DNA of 36,946 nt from Natrinema limicola JCM 13563 (GTDB lineage Archaea; Halobacteriota; Halobacteria; Halobacteriales; Natrialbaceae): the NCBI RefSeq assembly GCF_000337475.1, contig NZ_AOIT01000051.1, positions 29,758-66,703 on the forward strand, read 5' to 3'. The notes beneath the pieces are model-generated. The model was not told the DNA's origin. It ran no database searches and saw nothing but the letters and a program-made list of their open reading frames with translations. Made by a program: the position numbers and the translations under genes. Of the stretch, positions 8,325 to 15,284 are shown one piece after another; the first letter of the stretch is position 1; each line of letters opens with the position of its first letter.

Positions 8325-8744
8325 GTCGTCCTCGGTCGTCGTCTTCTCGACGTCGAGGTCTCCCTGATAGATCTCCGCCCCGTCCTGGGCAACCTTCTCG
8401 GCCAGGACCGCACATTTGACCCGCATCGGCGAGATGTCGACGCCGAGCATGTCGATCACGTCGTCGCGGTCCATCTCGAGTAACTCGTCGACTGTCTTGC
8501 CCCGGAGTTCGCCCGAGAGCATGCTGGCGGAGGCCTGACTGATCGCACAGCCGTCGCCAGAAAAGGCGACCTGCTCGATCGTCTCCTCGTCGTCGTCGAG
8601 TTTGACGTCCATACGAATCTCATCGCCACACATCGGGTTCTCGCCGATGTGGGTGAACGTGGGATCCTCGAGTTCCCCGTAGTTCCGAGGGTTCTTGTAG
8701 TGGTCGAGGATCTGCTGTCGGTACATATCAGAGCCCAGTCCCAT
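8322..8744 (-). CDS. sufU: Fe-S cluster assembly scaffold SufU (NifU N-terminal family)
   Basis: The 140-residue protein starts MGLGSDMYRQQILDHYKNPR. The three conserved cysteines are Cys39 (NPMCGDEI), Cys66 (GDGCAISQAS) and Cys111 (VKCAVLAEK), with the Asp of GDEI completing the site. SufU accepts sulfur from SufS, with zinc at the site, or acts as a scaffold in the SUF pathway. It lies on the same strand as the HD gene and sufS, pairing functionally with SufS. A TATA-like stretch (plus GTTGTAAAAG, 8770-8779) about 30 bases upstream suggests its own promoter; a second AT-rich box lies at 8819-8827. An alternative start at Met7 (MYRQQ) is possible. Confidence 0.93.
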   Translation of the reverse strand: MGLGSDMYRQQILDHYKNPRNYGELEDPTFTHIGENPMCGDEIRMDVKLDDDEETIEQVAFSGDGCAISQASASMLSGELRGKTVDELLEMDRDDVIDMLGVDISPMRVKCAVLAEKVAQDGAEIYQGDLDVEKTTTEDD

Positions 8745-8877
8745 CGGTAGATACGGATAGGCCAGTGAGTTGTAAAAGGGTTCCGGGGCCGAAACCGGCG
8801 ATCACGTCGGCCTGTAACGGATTTATACGGACTACTGCCAGTCGTTGCCGGTACAACCGTGACCGCCCTGCGCTTGC

Positions 8878-8891
8878 ACCGGTAAACCGGT
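8878..8891. promoter_or_regulatory. ACCGGT-AA-ACCGGT palindromic site upstream of sufU
   Basis: Two copies of the self-complementary hexamer ACCGGT are separated by AA, about 134 bases upstream of the sufU ATG and next to the 3'-end element of the HD gene. Its symmetry suggests a dimeric protein site, but no regulator can be named. Confidence 0.25.
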
Positions 8892-8908
8892 ACAGCAGAC
8901 CGTATCAG
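8892..8908 (-). repeat. ACGGTCTGCTGT 3'-end element, copy 2 (HD gene)
   Basis: The plus-strand reading is ACAGCAGACCGTATCAG, 10-26 bases beyond the stop codon of the HD-domain gene. It matches the copies at 8309 and 31223 at 16 of 17 positions, the variable base being that after ACCGT. Confidence 0.45.
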
Positions 8909-8917
8909 CCGACGCCG

Positions 8918-9550
8918 TCAGCGCCCGCCGTCGACTTCCCTGTCGAACCGCTCGAGGAAGTCCCGAACGAACGCCACACGGTCGACGGCGAGGTCGCGAC
9001 CCGCGTCGGTGTGCAGCCGCGCTGGCAACTCGAGAAGCTTCTTGAAAAAGTGATTGTACTGCGTCGCGCCGGCATCGGTGTCGTCCTCGCCGACCGGACA
9101 CGCCGGATCGTGAATCGGCGACCCGATCGCGCCGCCGTGAGCGAACGCTCGAGCGATGCCGACCGCACCCAGCGCGTCGAGGTCGTCCGCGTCGGCGACG
9201 ACCTTCGCCGCCAGCGTCGCAGGCTCGACGTCGTTCGAATACCGGTGGGCGCGGATGCAGTGCTGGACGCATTCGATCGTCTCCGCGTCGGCGCCGCAGT
9301 CGCGCAGAATCGTCCCGGCTTCCTGTGCACCCCACCGCGCATGATCGTCGATCTCGCCGCGGTCCTCCCGCGTTCGGCCGATGTCGTGGAGGACGACGGC
9401 GAGTCGAACCACGCGCTCGTCGACTGGCTCGGGATGGCGCTCGCAGAGCGTTTCGGCGAGTGTGTCGACCCGCTGGACGTGGTGCCAGTCGTGGGCCGGC
9501 GGTGCGTCCTCGAAATAGGGACGAGCGCGGGTTCGGACTGCCTCGAGCAT
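8918..9550 (-). CDS. HD-domain metal-dependent phosphohydrolase
   Basis: The 210-residue protein starts MLEAVRTRARPYFEDAPPAH. Metal-binding positions of the HD superfamily are visible: HDWHHVQRV (His20-His24), the HD dyad in VVLHDIGR (His55-Asp56), HARWGAQEA and HCIRAHRYS, then a late Asp in ADADDLDALG. Such proteins hydrolyse phosphate esters of nucleotides or related compounds; the substrate is not identifiable. The start at 9550 is chosen over a longer opening because a minus-strand CTTTTTGA box (9575-9582) lies 25-32 bases upstream, fitting a leaderless mRNA. It sits between sufU and sufS on the same strand, which may be coincidental since it has its own promoter signal. Confidence 0.85.
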   Translation of the reverse strand: MLEAVRTRARPYFEDAPPAHDWHHVQRVDTLAETLCERHPEPVDERVVRLAVVLHDIGRTREDRGEIDDHARWGAQEAGTILRDCGADAETIECVQHCIRAHRYSNDVEPATLAAKVVADADDLDALGAVGIARAFAHGGAIGSPIHDPACPVGEDDTDAGATQYNHFFKKLLELPARLHTDAGRDLAVDRVAFVRDFLERFDREVDGGR

Positions 9551-9656
9551 GGCTGTCGGTGATCGGGACCGGATCAAAAAGCCACTGCAATCGGGACCAC
9601 TGGTCGTTCCCCGTAGTAGCTGGCGGCTCCTTGCTCGAGGCCATTTCGGACGGATC

Positions 9657-9686
9657 CACACCGAATACGCACTGCTATTCGGTGTG
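9657..9686. terminator. 11-bp perfect inverted repeat between sufS and the HD gene
   Basis: CACACCGAATA and TATTCGGTGTG are exact reverse complements around the eight-base loop CGCACTGC. The hairpin begins 38 bases after the sufS stop codon on the minus strand. No T-run follows in that direction, so it may be a 3'-end stabiliser or processing hairpin rather than a classical terminator. Confidence 0.5.
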
Positions 9687-9724
9687 CTTGGGCTGTCCAA
9701 AGCCGCAGATATTGGTGGCGGAGC

Positions 9725-10969
9725 CTACGCGAACAGCGCTCGAGCGTCGTCCAGCGCGTCGATCAGCTTGTCGATTTCCTCGCGCGTGTTGTAGACGTAG
9801 AAGGACGCGCGAGTCGAGGCGGGCACGCCCAGTTTGTCGTGCAGCGGCTGTGTACAGTGATCGCCTGCCCGCACGGCGACCGTGTGGTCGTTCAGGATCG
9901 ATGTCAGGTCGTGGGCGTGGACGCCATCGAGGTTGAAACTGACCAGTCCGCCCCGGTCGGCACCGCCTTCGGGGCCGTAGATCTCGACGTCACCTTCGGC
10001 CGCGAGCTGGTCGTAGGCGTAGGCAGCGAGTTCCTCCTCGTGGGCCTGCACCCGTTCCATACCGAGGTCCTCGAGCCAGTCGATCGCGGCATGGAGGCCG
10101 ACGGCTTCGGCGATCGGCGGCGTGCCGGGCTCGAACTTCCAGGGGAGCTCACCCCACGTCGAGTCCTCGAAGGTGACCTTCCGGATCATGCCACCGCCGT
10201 AGAGGTACGGCTCCAGTTCCTCGAGCAGCGACTGCTTGCCGTAGAGGACGCCGATCCCGGTGGGTCCGGCCATCTTGTGGCCGGAGAAGGCATAGAAGTC
10301 GGCGTCGATCTCGCTGACATCGACGGGCCGGTTGGGGACCGCCTGTGCGCCGTCGATAAAGGAGAGCGCGCCGTGTTCGTGGGCGAGGGCCGTGAGTTCG
10401 CCGACCGGGTTGACGGTGCCGAGCGTGTTCGAGACGTGAACGGCGGAGACGAGCGCGGTGTCGTCACCGATCAGGTCGCGAGCGTGGTCCATATCGAGGC
10501 GGCCGGTCTCGTCGACGCGGATGTACTCGACGTTCGCACCCGTTCGCTTGGCGATCTGTTGCCACGTGACCAGCGAGGCGTGGTGTTCCATCTCCGTGAG
10601 GACGATCTCGTCGCCGGGGCCGAGTTCGTTCAGTCCCCACGAGTAGGCGATCAGGTTCTCGCTTTCGGTCGTGTTTTTCGTGAAGACGATCTCCTCGCGT
10701 CCGTCAGCGCCGATGAACTCGGCGACGCGGTCGTGGGCCTCCTCGTAGGCGATCGAGGCCTCTTGGCTCAGGTGGTGAATGCCACGGTGGACGTTGGCGT
10801 TTGACTCCCGGTAGTAGTCGCTCATCGCGTCGACGACCGGATCGGGCGTCTGGGTCGTCGCCGCGTTGTCGAGGTAGACGACCTGCTGGCCGTCAAATTC
10901 CCGCTCGAGGATCGGGAACTCCTCGCGGATCGCCTCGACGTCGAGTGACTCGAGGTTCTGTTGACTCAT
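9725..10969 (-). CDS. sufS: Cysteine desulfurase SufS
   Basis: The 414-residue PLP enzyme starts MSQQNLESLDVEAIREEFP. It contains YLDNAATTQ, the early His pair in LTEMEHHAS, the PLP-binding lysine in FSGHKMAGPTGIG (Lys232) and the active-site cysteine in RAGDHCTQPLH (Cys372), in the usual group II (SufS/CsdA) spacing. It removes sulfur from cysteine to give alanine and a persulfide passed to SufU or SufBCD. Length is normal for the family. SufBCD is not in the window. Upstream lies an unusually long 365-base gap with G-rich tracts; no strong TATA box is seen 27 bases before the ATG, so the mRNA may have a long leader. Confidence 0.96.
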   Translation of the reverse strand: MSQQNLESLDVEAIREEFPILEREFDGQQVVYLDNAATTQTPDPVVDAMSDYYRESNANVHRGIHHLSQEASIAYEEAHDRVAEFIGADGREEIVFTKNTTESENLIAYSWGLNELGPGDEIVLTEMEHHASLVTWQQIAKRTGANVEYIRVDETGRLDMDHARDLIGDDTALVSAVHVSNTLGTVNPVGELTALAHEHGALSFIDGAQAVPNRPVDVSEIDADFYAFSGHKMAGPTGIGVLYGKQSLLEELEPYLYGGGMIRKVTFEDSTWGELPWKFEPGTPPIAEAVGLHAAIDWLEDLGMERVQAHEEELAAYAYDQLAAEGDVEIYGPEGGADRGGLVSFNLDGVHAHDLTSILNDHTVAVRAGDHCTQPLHDKLGVPASTRASFYVYNTREEIDKLIDALDDARALFA

Positions 10970-11334
10970 TGGTGTCTAGGATGGACCGCACACAAAACAC
11001 TCCTTCGGTTCAGCGAACTTCGTTTTCCGGAGTCGAAACGAATCGGCCGCTCGTGTCGCTATGATTGCACTGATCTCGGTGCCGGGCCGATCGGACACGG
11101 GCACGGAATGTGGGAACTGCAGTGGGAAAGTGAAAGGGGGGGAGTGGGATGGGTGGTCGGAAGGCAGACGGCAAGGGAAGTGGGGGTGGGGTGGGGGTAC
11201 GGTAGGAGACTCCCCTGCCGCAATCCAGCCTTGGAGCCGCTCGGGAAAACCAGTATCTCCAAATAAATTTGGACCCGGAGCCGTCATCGCGTGGCTGCGG
11301 TTGCCGCGAGACGTTGGATGGATGCACCGGCGAC
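10970..11334. other. 365-base gene-free gap with two G-quadruplex motifs
   Basis: No convincing gene is present. On the plus strand 11136-11153 (G7, G3, G3) and 11175-11197 (G3, G5, G4, G5) each match the four-run G-quadruplex pattern with short loops. GAAAGTGAAAG (11126-11136) is the reverse complement of the radA upstream element. TCCAAAT-AA-ATTTGGA at 11258-11273 is a palindrome overlapping a TATA-like AT tract. The gap is upstream of sufS and downstream of the regulator gene, both on the minus strand. Confidence 0.6.
11258..11273. promoter_or_regulatory. TCCAAAT-AA-ATTTGGA palindrome, candidate operator/promoter
   Basis: Seven-base perfect arms flank AA. The core AAATTTATTT on the minus strand could act as a TATA box for the downstream sufS transcript, which would then carry a leader of roughly 270 bases. 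The overlap of palindrome and TATA-like core is a layout expected for a repressor-controlled promoter. Confidence 0.35.
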
Positions 11335-11784
11335 CTACAGTTCGGGCGGCTCACTTACGATCGACGGCTGTGCGTTCCAAAGCAGGAGGTCCGTGTACCG
11401 TGCGAGGAGCCATGCAGCAGCGTTGAACAGGTGTAAGACGACGAGTCCAACCACGACGTCGAACGTGGAGACGGCAAGTGCCGTCGGAAGCGAGTCGACG
11501 TACAGCGAGATCAGTTCGCCGTCGGCGATCTCGATCGCCACGCGCTCGAGTCGCGTGCTGTCGGTCTTGTAGTGGTGTCCATCGGGATCGAGCTCCTGGT
11601 ACTCGTCGAGAAACCCCTGTGCTGTGAGCCGGTCGATCCGGCGGTAGATCGTCGGCGGCGACGCATCACAGCACTCGGTGAGGCCCTCGACGGACATCGG
11701 TTCCTCGCTGGCCGCGATGAGGATATGCCGGGCATACTCGTCATCGAGTAACGCCAGCAGTTCTTGCTCCTCATCGTCGGGCAT
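11335..11784 (-). CDS. ArsR-like winged-helix regulator with hydrophobic C-terminal segment
   Basis: The 149-residue protein starts MPDDEEQELLALLDDEYARH. Residues about 10-85 form a winged helix: ILIAASEEPMSVEGL, the recognition helix CCDASPPTIYRRIDRL, then the wing FLDEYQELDPDGHHYKTDS. After a short EIADGELISLYVD strand there is a long hydrophobic stretch (TFDVVVGLVVLHLFNAAAWL and on to LLLW, about residues 108-137) that could span the membrane. The start at 11784 is supported by a minus-strand TTTTATA box (11809-11815) 25-31 bases upstream. It is divergent from the ABC exporter pair, so it probably controls that operon, perhaps from the membrane. The inducer is unknown. Confidence 0.8.
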   Translation of the reverse strand: MPDDEEQELLALLDDEYARHILIAASEEPMSVEGLTECCDASPPTIYRRIDRLTAQGFLDEYQELDPDGHHYKTDSTRLERVAIEIADGELISLYVDSLPTALAVSTFDVVVGLVVLHLFNAAAWLLARYTDLLLWNAQPSIVSEPPEL

Positions 11785-11800
11785 TCGGTTGTTCGTATGA

Positions 11801-11815
11801 TATGTAAATATAAAA
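11801..11815. promoter_or_regulatory. Shared AT-rich promoter region, regulator / ABC exporter
   Basis: TATGTAAATATAAAA lies between the divergent regulator and ABC genes. TTTTATA on the minus strand is correctly spaced for a leaderless regulator start at 11784. For the plus-strand ABC gene a second box, CTATAC (11855-11860), is closer to its start. The arrangement allows one factor to control both directions. Confidence 0.45.
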
Positions 11816-11886
11816 GAACCCACAGTTTCTGTCCCTGAAAGCGTGCGCACCGGACTATACATGTGACTGGTGTAGCGATGATCGAG

Positions 11887-12864
11887 ATGTCCGCGATCGA
11901 AACGAGCGGCTTGACGAAAGCGTATGGTGACCTCACCGCTGTCAACGACCTCGACCTCGTGGTCGAGGAGGGGGAAGTGTTCGGCTTTCTGGGTCCGAAC
12001 GGGGCCGGGAAGTCGACGACGATCAACATGCTACTAGACTTTACGCGGCCGACCGCCGGGTCGGCCACGGTACTGGGCTACGACGCACAGGCCGAGGCCG
12101 ACGCGATCAGTCCCCGTGTCGGCGTCCTCCCCGAGGGGTTCGACATTTATCCACGACTCTCGGGTCGCCGACACATCGAGTTCGCGATCAAGACGAAAAG
12201 TGCCACCGACGACCCCGACGAGATTCTCGAGCGCGCCGGGCTCTCGGCCGACGACGCCGCGCGGCCGGCCGGTGACTACTCGAAAGGAATGCGCCAGCGT
12301 CTCGCAACCGGTATCGCGCTGGTCGGCGATCCCGACTTGCTGATCATGGACGAGCCCTCAAGCGGGCTCGATCCCAACGGTATCAGCGAAATGCAGGACC
12401 TCGTTCGCAGTGAGTCCGAACGGGGGACGACCGTCTTCTTTTCGAGTCACATCTTAGAGCACGTGGAGGCGGTCTGTGACCGTGTCGGCGTCTTGAACGA
12501 GGGCGAACTCGTCGCCGTCGACACGATCGAGGGGCTTCGCGAGCAGTTCGGCGGCGGCGCGACGATGACGCTTACGCTCGCCGGTCCCGCCGCCGAGGTC
12601 CGAGCAGTCGCCGACGAGTTGCAGGGCGTTACCGACGTCACTGCGTCGGGGCGGACCCTCGAGTGTACGATCGCCGATCCGGCCGCGAAGGCGCGGCTGG
12701 TAACCGAACTCGCCGACGCCGGCGCGACGATTCGTGATCTGCGGATCGAGGAGGTGTCACTCGAGTCGCTGTTTACGGCGCTAACTAACGGCGACGTGGA
12801 CGACTCGAAGACACAGGGTGGACCGGCCGATGCGGTCGCGACGGAACCGGAGGTGGCACGATGA
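11887..12864 (+). CDS. ABC exporter ATP-binding protein
   Basis: The roughly 325-residue CcmA/NatA-type ATPase starts MSAIETSGLTKAYGDLTAVN. It has Walker A GPNGAGKST (36-44), the signature helix YSKGMRQRLATG (a variant of LSGGQ), Walker B LLIMDEPSSGLDPNG and the switch His in FFSSHILEHVE. A C-terminal regulatory extension of about 100 residues follows. It energises export through the permease encoded next, with which it overlaps by four bases (ATGA). In-frame alternatives at 11863 (GTG) and 11878 (ATG) exist; 11887 is preferred because family members usually start two or three residues before the first strand and because CTATAC at 11855 is about 30 bases upstream. The substrate is unknown. 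Confidence 0.9.
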   Translation: MSAIETSGLTKAYGDLTAVNDLDLVVEEGEVFGFLGPNGAGKSTTINMLLDFTRPTAGSATVLGYDAQAEADAISPRVGVLPEGFDIYPRLSGRRHIEFAIKTKSATDDPDEILERAGLSADDAARPAGDYSKGMRQRLATGIALVGDPDLLIMDEPSSGLDPNGISEMQDLVRSESERGTTVFFSSHILEHVEAVCDRVGVLNEGELVAVDTIEGLREQFGGGATMTLTLAGPAAEVRAVADELQGVTDVTASGRTLECTIADPAAKARLVTELADAGATIRDLRIEEVSLESLFTALTNGDVDDSKTQGGPADAVATEPEVAR

Positions 12865-13736
12865 CCTCGCACGTGCCGACCGTTGCCCGTAAGGAGTTCG
12901 AAGACGCCGGCCGCTCGAAACTTCTCTGGTCGCTGATCGGGCTGCTCGTTGGGATCGTTGTCATCGGTTACGTCGCGATCTGGCAGACTGTCGACGACAC
13001 CACTGCGGCCGAGGTGCTCAGCTTCCTCGGGGTCCCGCTGCAAGTGATCTTGCCAGTCGCCGCGCTGATCGCCGGCTACATGGCCGTCGTCGGTGAGCGC
13101 CGCTCAGGGAGCATCAAGATCCTGCTGGGCCTGCCGCCAAACCGGACCGACGTCGTCTTCGGTAAGCTACTCGGGCGCATGGGCGTCGTCGGGCTGGCCG
13201 TCGGCCTCGCGTTCCTCGTCTCGCTGGTCCTCGGAGCTGCCCTCTTCGGCTCGGTCCCGTTCGTCGACTGGCTCGGCTTCGCTGCCGTCTCGCTGCTGTT
13301 CGGACTGATGTTCGTCGGGCTGGCCGTCGGCGTCTCCGCCAGCGTTTCCACACGCGGGAAGTCGATGGCAACCGTCGTCGGGCTCTACATGGTGTTTGTC
13401 GCACTGTGGGAACTGCTCACTGCCGGCCCCTACTACCTCATCTACGACGAACCCGTCCCTGTCGAAGCTGAGACGTGGTATCTGGTCCTCGAGCAGTTCA
13501 ACCCGCTCTTCGCGTATTCCAACCTCGCCAGTGCCATCCTCGAGAACTCGGTCTACCCCTTCCGGTTCCAGTATGGCCTTCAGGAGATGCAAGCCGCCGG
13601 CATGACGCCGGCCGAACGCTATCCGGGCGACGCGCCGTTTTACCTGCAGGACTGGTTCGGTGTCGTCGTCATGCTGTGCTGGCTGATCGTGCCCGTCGCG
13701 ATCGGCTACTACCGGTTCCAGCGGACAGATCTCTAA
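12861..13736 (+). CDS. ABC-2 type exporter permease
   Basis: The 291-residue membrane protein begins with a cytoplasmic amphipathic stretch, VPTVARKEFEDAGRSKLLW, typical of haloarchaeal ABC-2 permeases. Six membrane segments follow, for example LIGLLVGIVVIGYVAIW, VILPVAALIAGYMAVVG, VVGLAVGLAFLVSLVLGAAL, FAAVSLLFGLMFVGLAVGV, TVVGLYMVFVALWELLTAG and the C-terminal FGVVVMLCWLIVPVAIGYY. The cytosolic ERRSGSIKILLGLPPNRTDVV loop is the ABC-2/NosY coupling region that contacts the ATPase. An external loop of about 80 residues lies before the last segment. It is translationally coupled to the ATPase (ATGA overlap). The substrate cannot be inferred. Confidence 0.9.
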   Translation: MTSHVPTVARKEFEDAGRSKLLWSLIGLLVGIVVIGYVAIWQTVDDTTAAEVLSFLGVPLQVILPVAALIAGYMAVVGERRSGSIKILLGLPPNRTDVVFGKLLGRMGVVGLAVGLAFLVSLVLGAALFGSVPFVDWLGFAAVSLLFGLMFVGLAVGVSASVSTRGKSMATVVGLYMVFVALWELLTAGPYYLIYDEPVPVEAETWYLVLEQFNPLFAYSNLASAILENSVYPFRFQYGLQEMQAAGMTPAERYPGDAPFYLQDWFGVVVMLCWLIVPVAIGYYRFQRTDL

Positions 13737-13865
13737 CAGATATCTGCCATTGTCGGTACCGACCTGACGATATTTCGCACACTGGATCACTGTGTCGATC
13801 GCCTATTCGTGGCGATTCCTGACCGCTTCTTCGTAGGCTTCTCTGCATCGAAGATTTTGGGTTGC

Positions 13866-13956
13866 CCTGCTGTCTGAATGCGAATATTTAGTATTTTACC
13901 AACTAATCACAGTTAATTACATGTCGCTATAGGAAAAGAATCAGGGTAGAGACGGA
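13866..13956. other. AT-rich leader in front of the DUF4157 locus
   Basis: Bases 13878-13920 (GAATATTTAGTATTTTACCA and on through AGTTAATTAC) are much richer in A and T than the flanking genes. TTAATTA near 13913-13919 could be the TATA box of the DUF4157 gene, giving a leader of about 15 bases before the ATG at 13957. The composition shift marks the left edge of an accessory stretch. Confidence 0.4.
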
Positions 13957-14195
13957 ATGGGATACACGGGTATACGAGCGAACTCGGAGTCGAAGGCGGA
14001 GCAGACCGACGACTCTGCGAGTTATCGCTCCCGATCGCTGACGTCGGACGTGAGATCGCAGTCGAACGCGAGGTCGACTGGCACGTCGCCGACGCCGGCT
14101 CGAGCGGACATCGAGCAACGGTATGGCCTCGAGTTGTACGCGCCTGGGCAGGAAGTCCAGATTCAGCGATTGGAACGGGCCTGCGGTCCCGCGGA
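13957..14195 (+). pseudogene. N-terminal part of DUF4157 protein, separated by a frameshift
   Basis: The frame from ATG 13957 encodes about 79 residues (MGYTGIRANSESKAEQTDDS, then a Ser/Arg-rich linker and RADIEQRYGLELYAPGQEVQ, IQRLERACGPA). This looks like the normal N-terminus of haloarchaeal DUF4157 proteins. It then continues into unrelated Arg/Ser-rich sequence, while the next frame begins to read VQGWVDEGMPVELMGKP from 14196, the expected continuation. Adding one base near 14191-14196 makes 13957-15278 a single 441-codon gene. Either the chromosomal gene is broken or the sequence carries a one-base error; a programmed shift is not excluded but no slippery sequence is evident. Confidence 0.7.
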
Positions 14196-15278
14196 GTCCA
14201 GGGCTGGGTCGACGAGGGAATGCCGGTCGAACTCATGGGGAAGCCGGTGGATATGGACGCGTTCCGCGAGCGCCAGGCCGAGCGGCCGGCGACGGTGCCA
14301 CGAGATATCGAGCGCCAGAACGCGGCGTCCGTCCAGCGCAGCCGCGAGGCACAGTACGACACCGACCGAGTCGGGGACACGAGTGTGCCCGCGTCAGTAC
14401 GAGATGTCCTCAGCACACCTGGCCAGCTGCTGGACGGCGGCATCCAGCGCGCGATGGAAGAGCGGATGGGCGATTCCTTCGGTGACGTACGGGTTCACGC
14501 CGATGCGACCGCCGCAAAGGCCTGCGATGAGATCAACGCGCGGGCGTTCACCGTTGGCAATCATATCGCGTTCAACCACGGCGAGTACGACCCCGAGTCG
14601 CCAGAGGGACAGCACCTTCTCGCTCACGAACTCGCACACGTTCGCCAGCAGACCGGGGCCGCGATCAGCATGATGCCCCAGAAAGGCAGTGGACTCGAGA
14701 TCGATCCCGATCCGCGACTCGAGCGCGAGGCCGAAGAGGCGGCCAAGCAGGCGATGGCCGACGGCCCGGTGACGATCAATCGGATGGGGACGGAGGTGCA
14801 CATCCAGCGCATGCCCGAGGCCGAGCAACTTCAGACGGCCCGTGAGGAGGCTGCGTCCCGGAATGACGGGATGTTACTCGCACAAACGGTGTCACGACTC
14901 GAGGAACGTGTATCCTCGATCGAAGAGATGGTCACCGGCGACGATTCGGTGATGAACAGCGTCGGCAAGGCCCTCTCTCAGGGTGCTGTCGGCGCGGTAG
15001 GTGGCCTGCTCGGGGGCGTTGCTGGTACCATGGTCTCGCCTGGCCTCGGTACGATCGGTGGTACTGCGGTCGGGCAGGAAATGGCCAAAGGAATGGCTGG
15101 CGATGTTACCAAGACGCTTACTGGCCAGGTCTACGACGTGGGATCGGATTTCGTGGCTGAGAAAGGACGCCAAGCAAGAGAGATTCTTGAACAACTCGTC
15201 GAGGACAAAATCCATGAACTTCTCGACGGGTCTGATCAAGCTGATGATTCACAAGGTGTTGGTTCAAGCCGGAGGTGA
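14196..15278 (+). CDS. eCIS-core (DUF4157) protein with Gly-rich C-terminal segment
   Basis: Counting from the internal ATG at 14220, 352 residues are encoded, but homology-like sequence (VQGWVDEG) begins at 14196. A linker with AFRERQAERP leads to the DUF4157/eCIS-core domain (about residues 75-155): AMEERMGDSFGDVRVH, INARAFTVGNHIAFNHGEYD and QHLLAHELAHVRQQTG with a zinc-protease-like HELAH (136-140). After a Glu-rich helical region, residues 255-286 form a Gly/Ala stretch (GAVGAVGGLLGGVAGTMVSP and on) resembling glycine-zipper membrane-inserting segments, then an amphipathic C-terminal helix. DUF4157 marks cargo of extracellular contractile injection systems and related toxins. A membrane-active effector is inferred. 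The stop overlaps the Shine-Dalgarno site of the next gene. Confidence 0.8.
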   Translation, partial: VQGWVDEGMPVELMGKPVDMDAFRERQAERPATVPRDIERQNAASVQRSREAQYDTDRVGDTSVPASVRDVLSTPGQLLDGGIQRAMEERMGDSFGDVRVHADATAAKACDEINARAFTVGNHIAFNHGEYDPESPEGQHLLAHELAHVRQQTGAAISMMPQKGSGLEIDPDPRLEREAEEAAKQAMADGPVTINRMGTEVHIQRMPEAEQLQTAREEAASRNDGMLLAQTVSRLEERVSSIEEMVTGDDSVMNSVGKALSQGAVGAVGGLLGGVAGTMVSPGLGTIGGTAVGQEMAKGMAGDVTKTLTGQVYDVGSDFVAEKGRQAREILEQLVEDKIHELLDGSDQADDSQGVGSSRR

Positions 15279-15279
15279 T
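15271..15279 (+). promoter_or_regulatory. Near-perfect Shine-Dalgarno site overlapping a stop codon
   Basis: GGAGGTGAT is complementary to the conserved 3' end of archaeal 16S rRNA and lies five bases before the ATG at 15285. The TGA stop of the DUF4157 gene (15276-15278) is embedded in it, implying tight translational coupling. Such strong sites are uncommon in a mostly leaderless haloarchaeal genome. Confidence 0.8.
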
Positions 15280-15284
15280 TTCAT

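Noticed and set aside
11061-11426. 121-codon plus-strand frame across the G-rich gap
   Set aside because: Gly/Trp/Arg-rich translation of G-runs, overlapping the regulator gene antisense, with no promoter or conserved motif.
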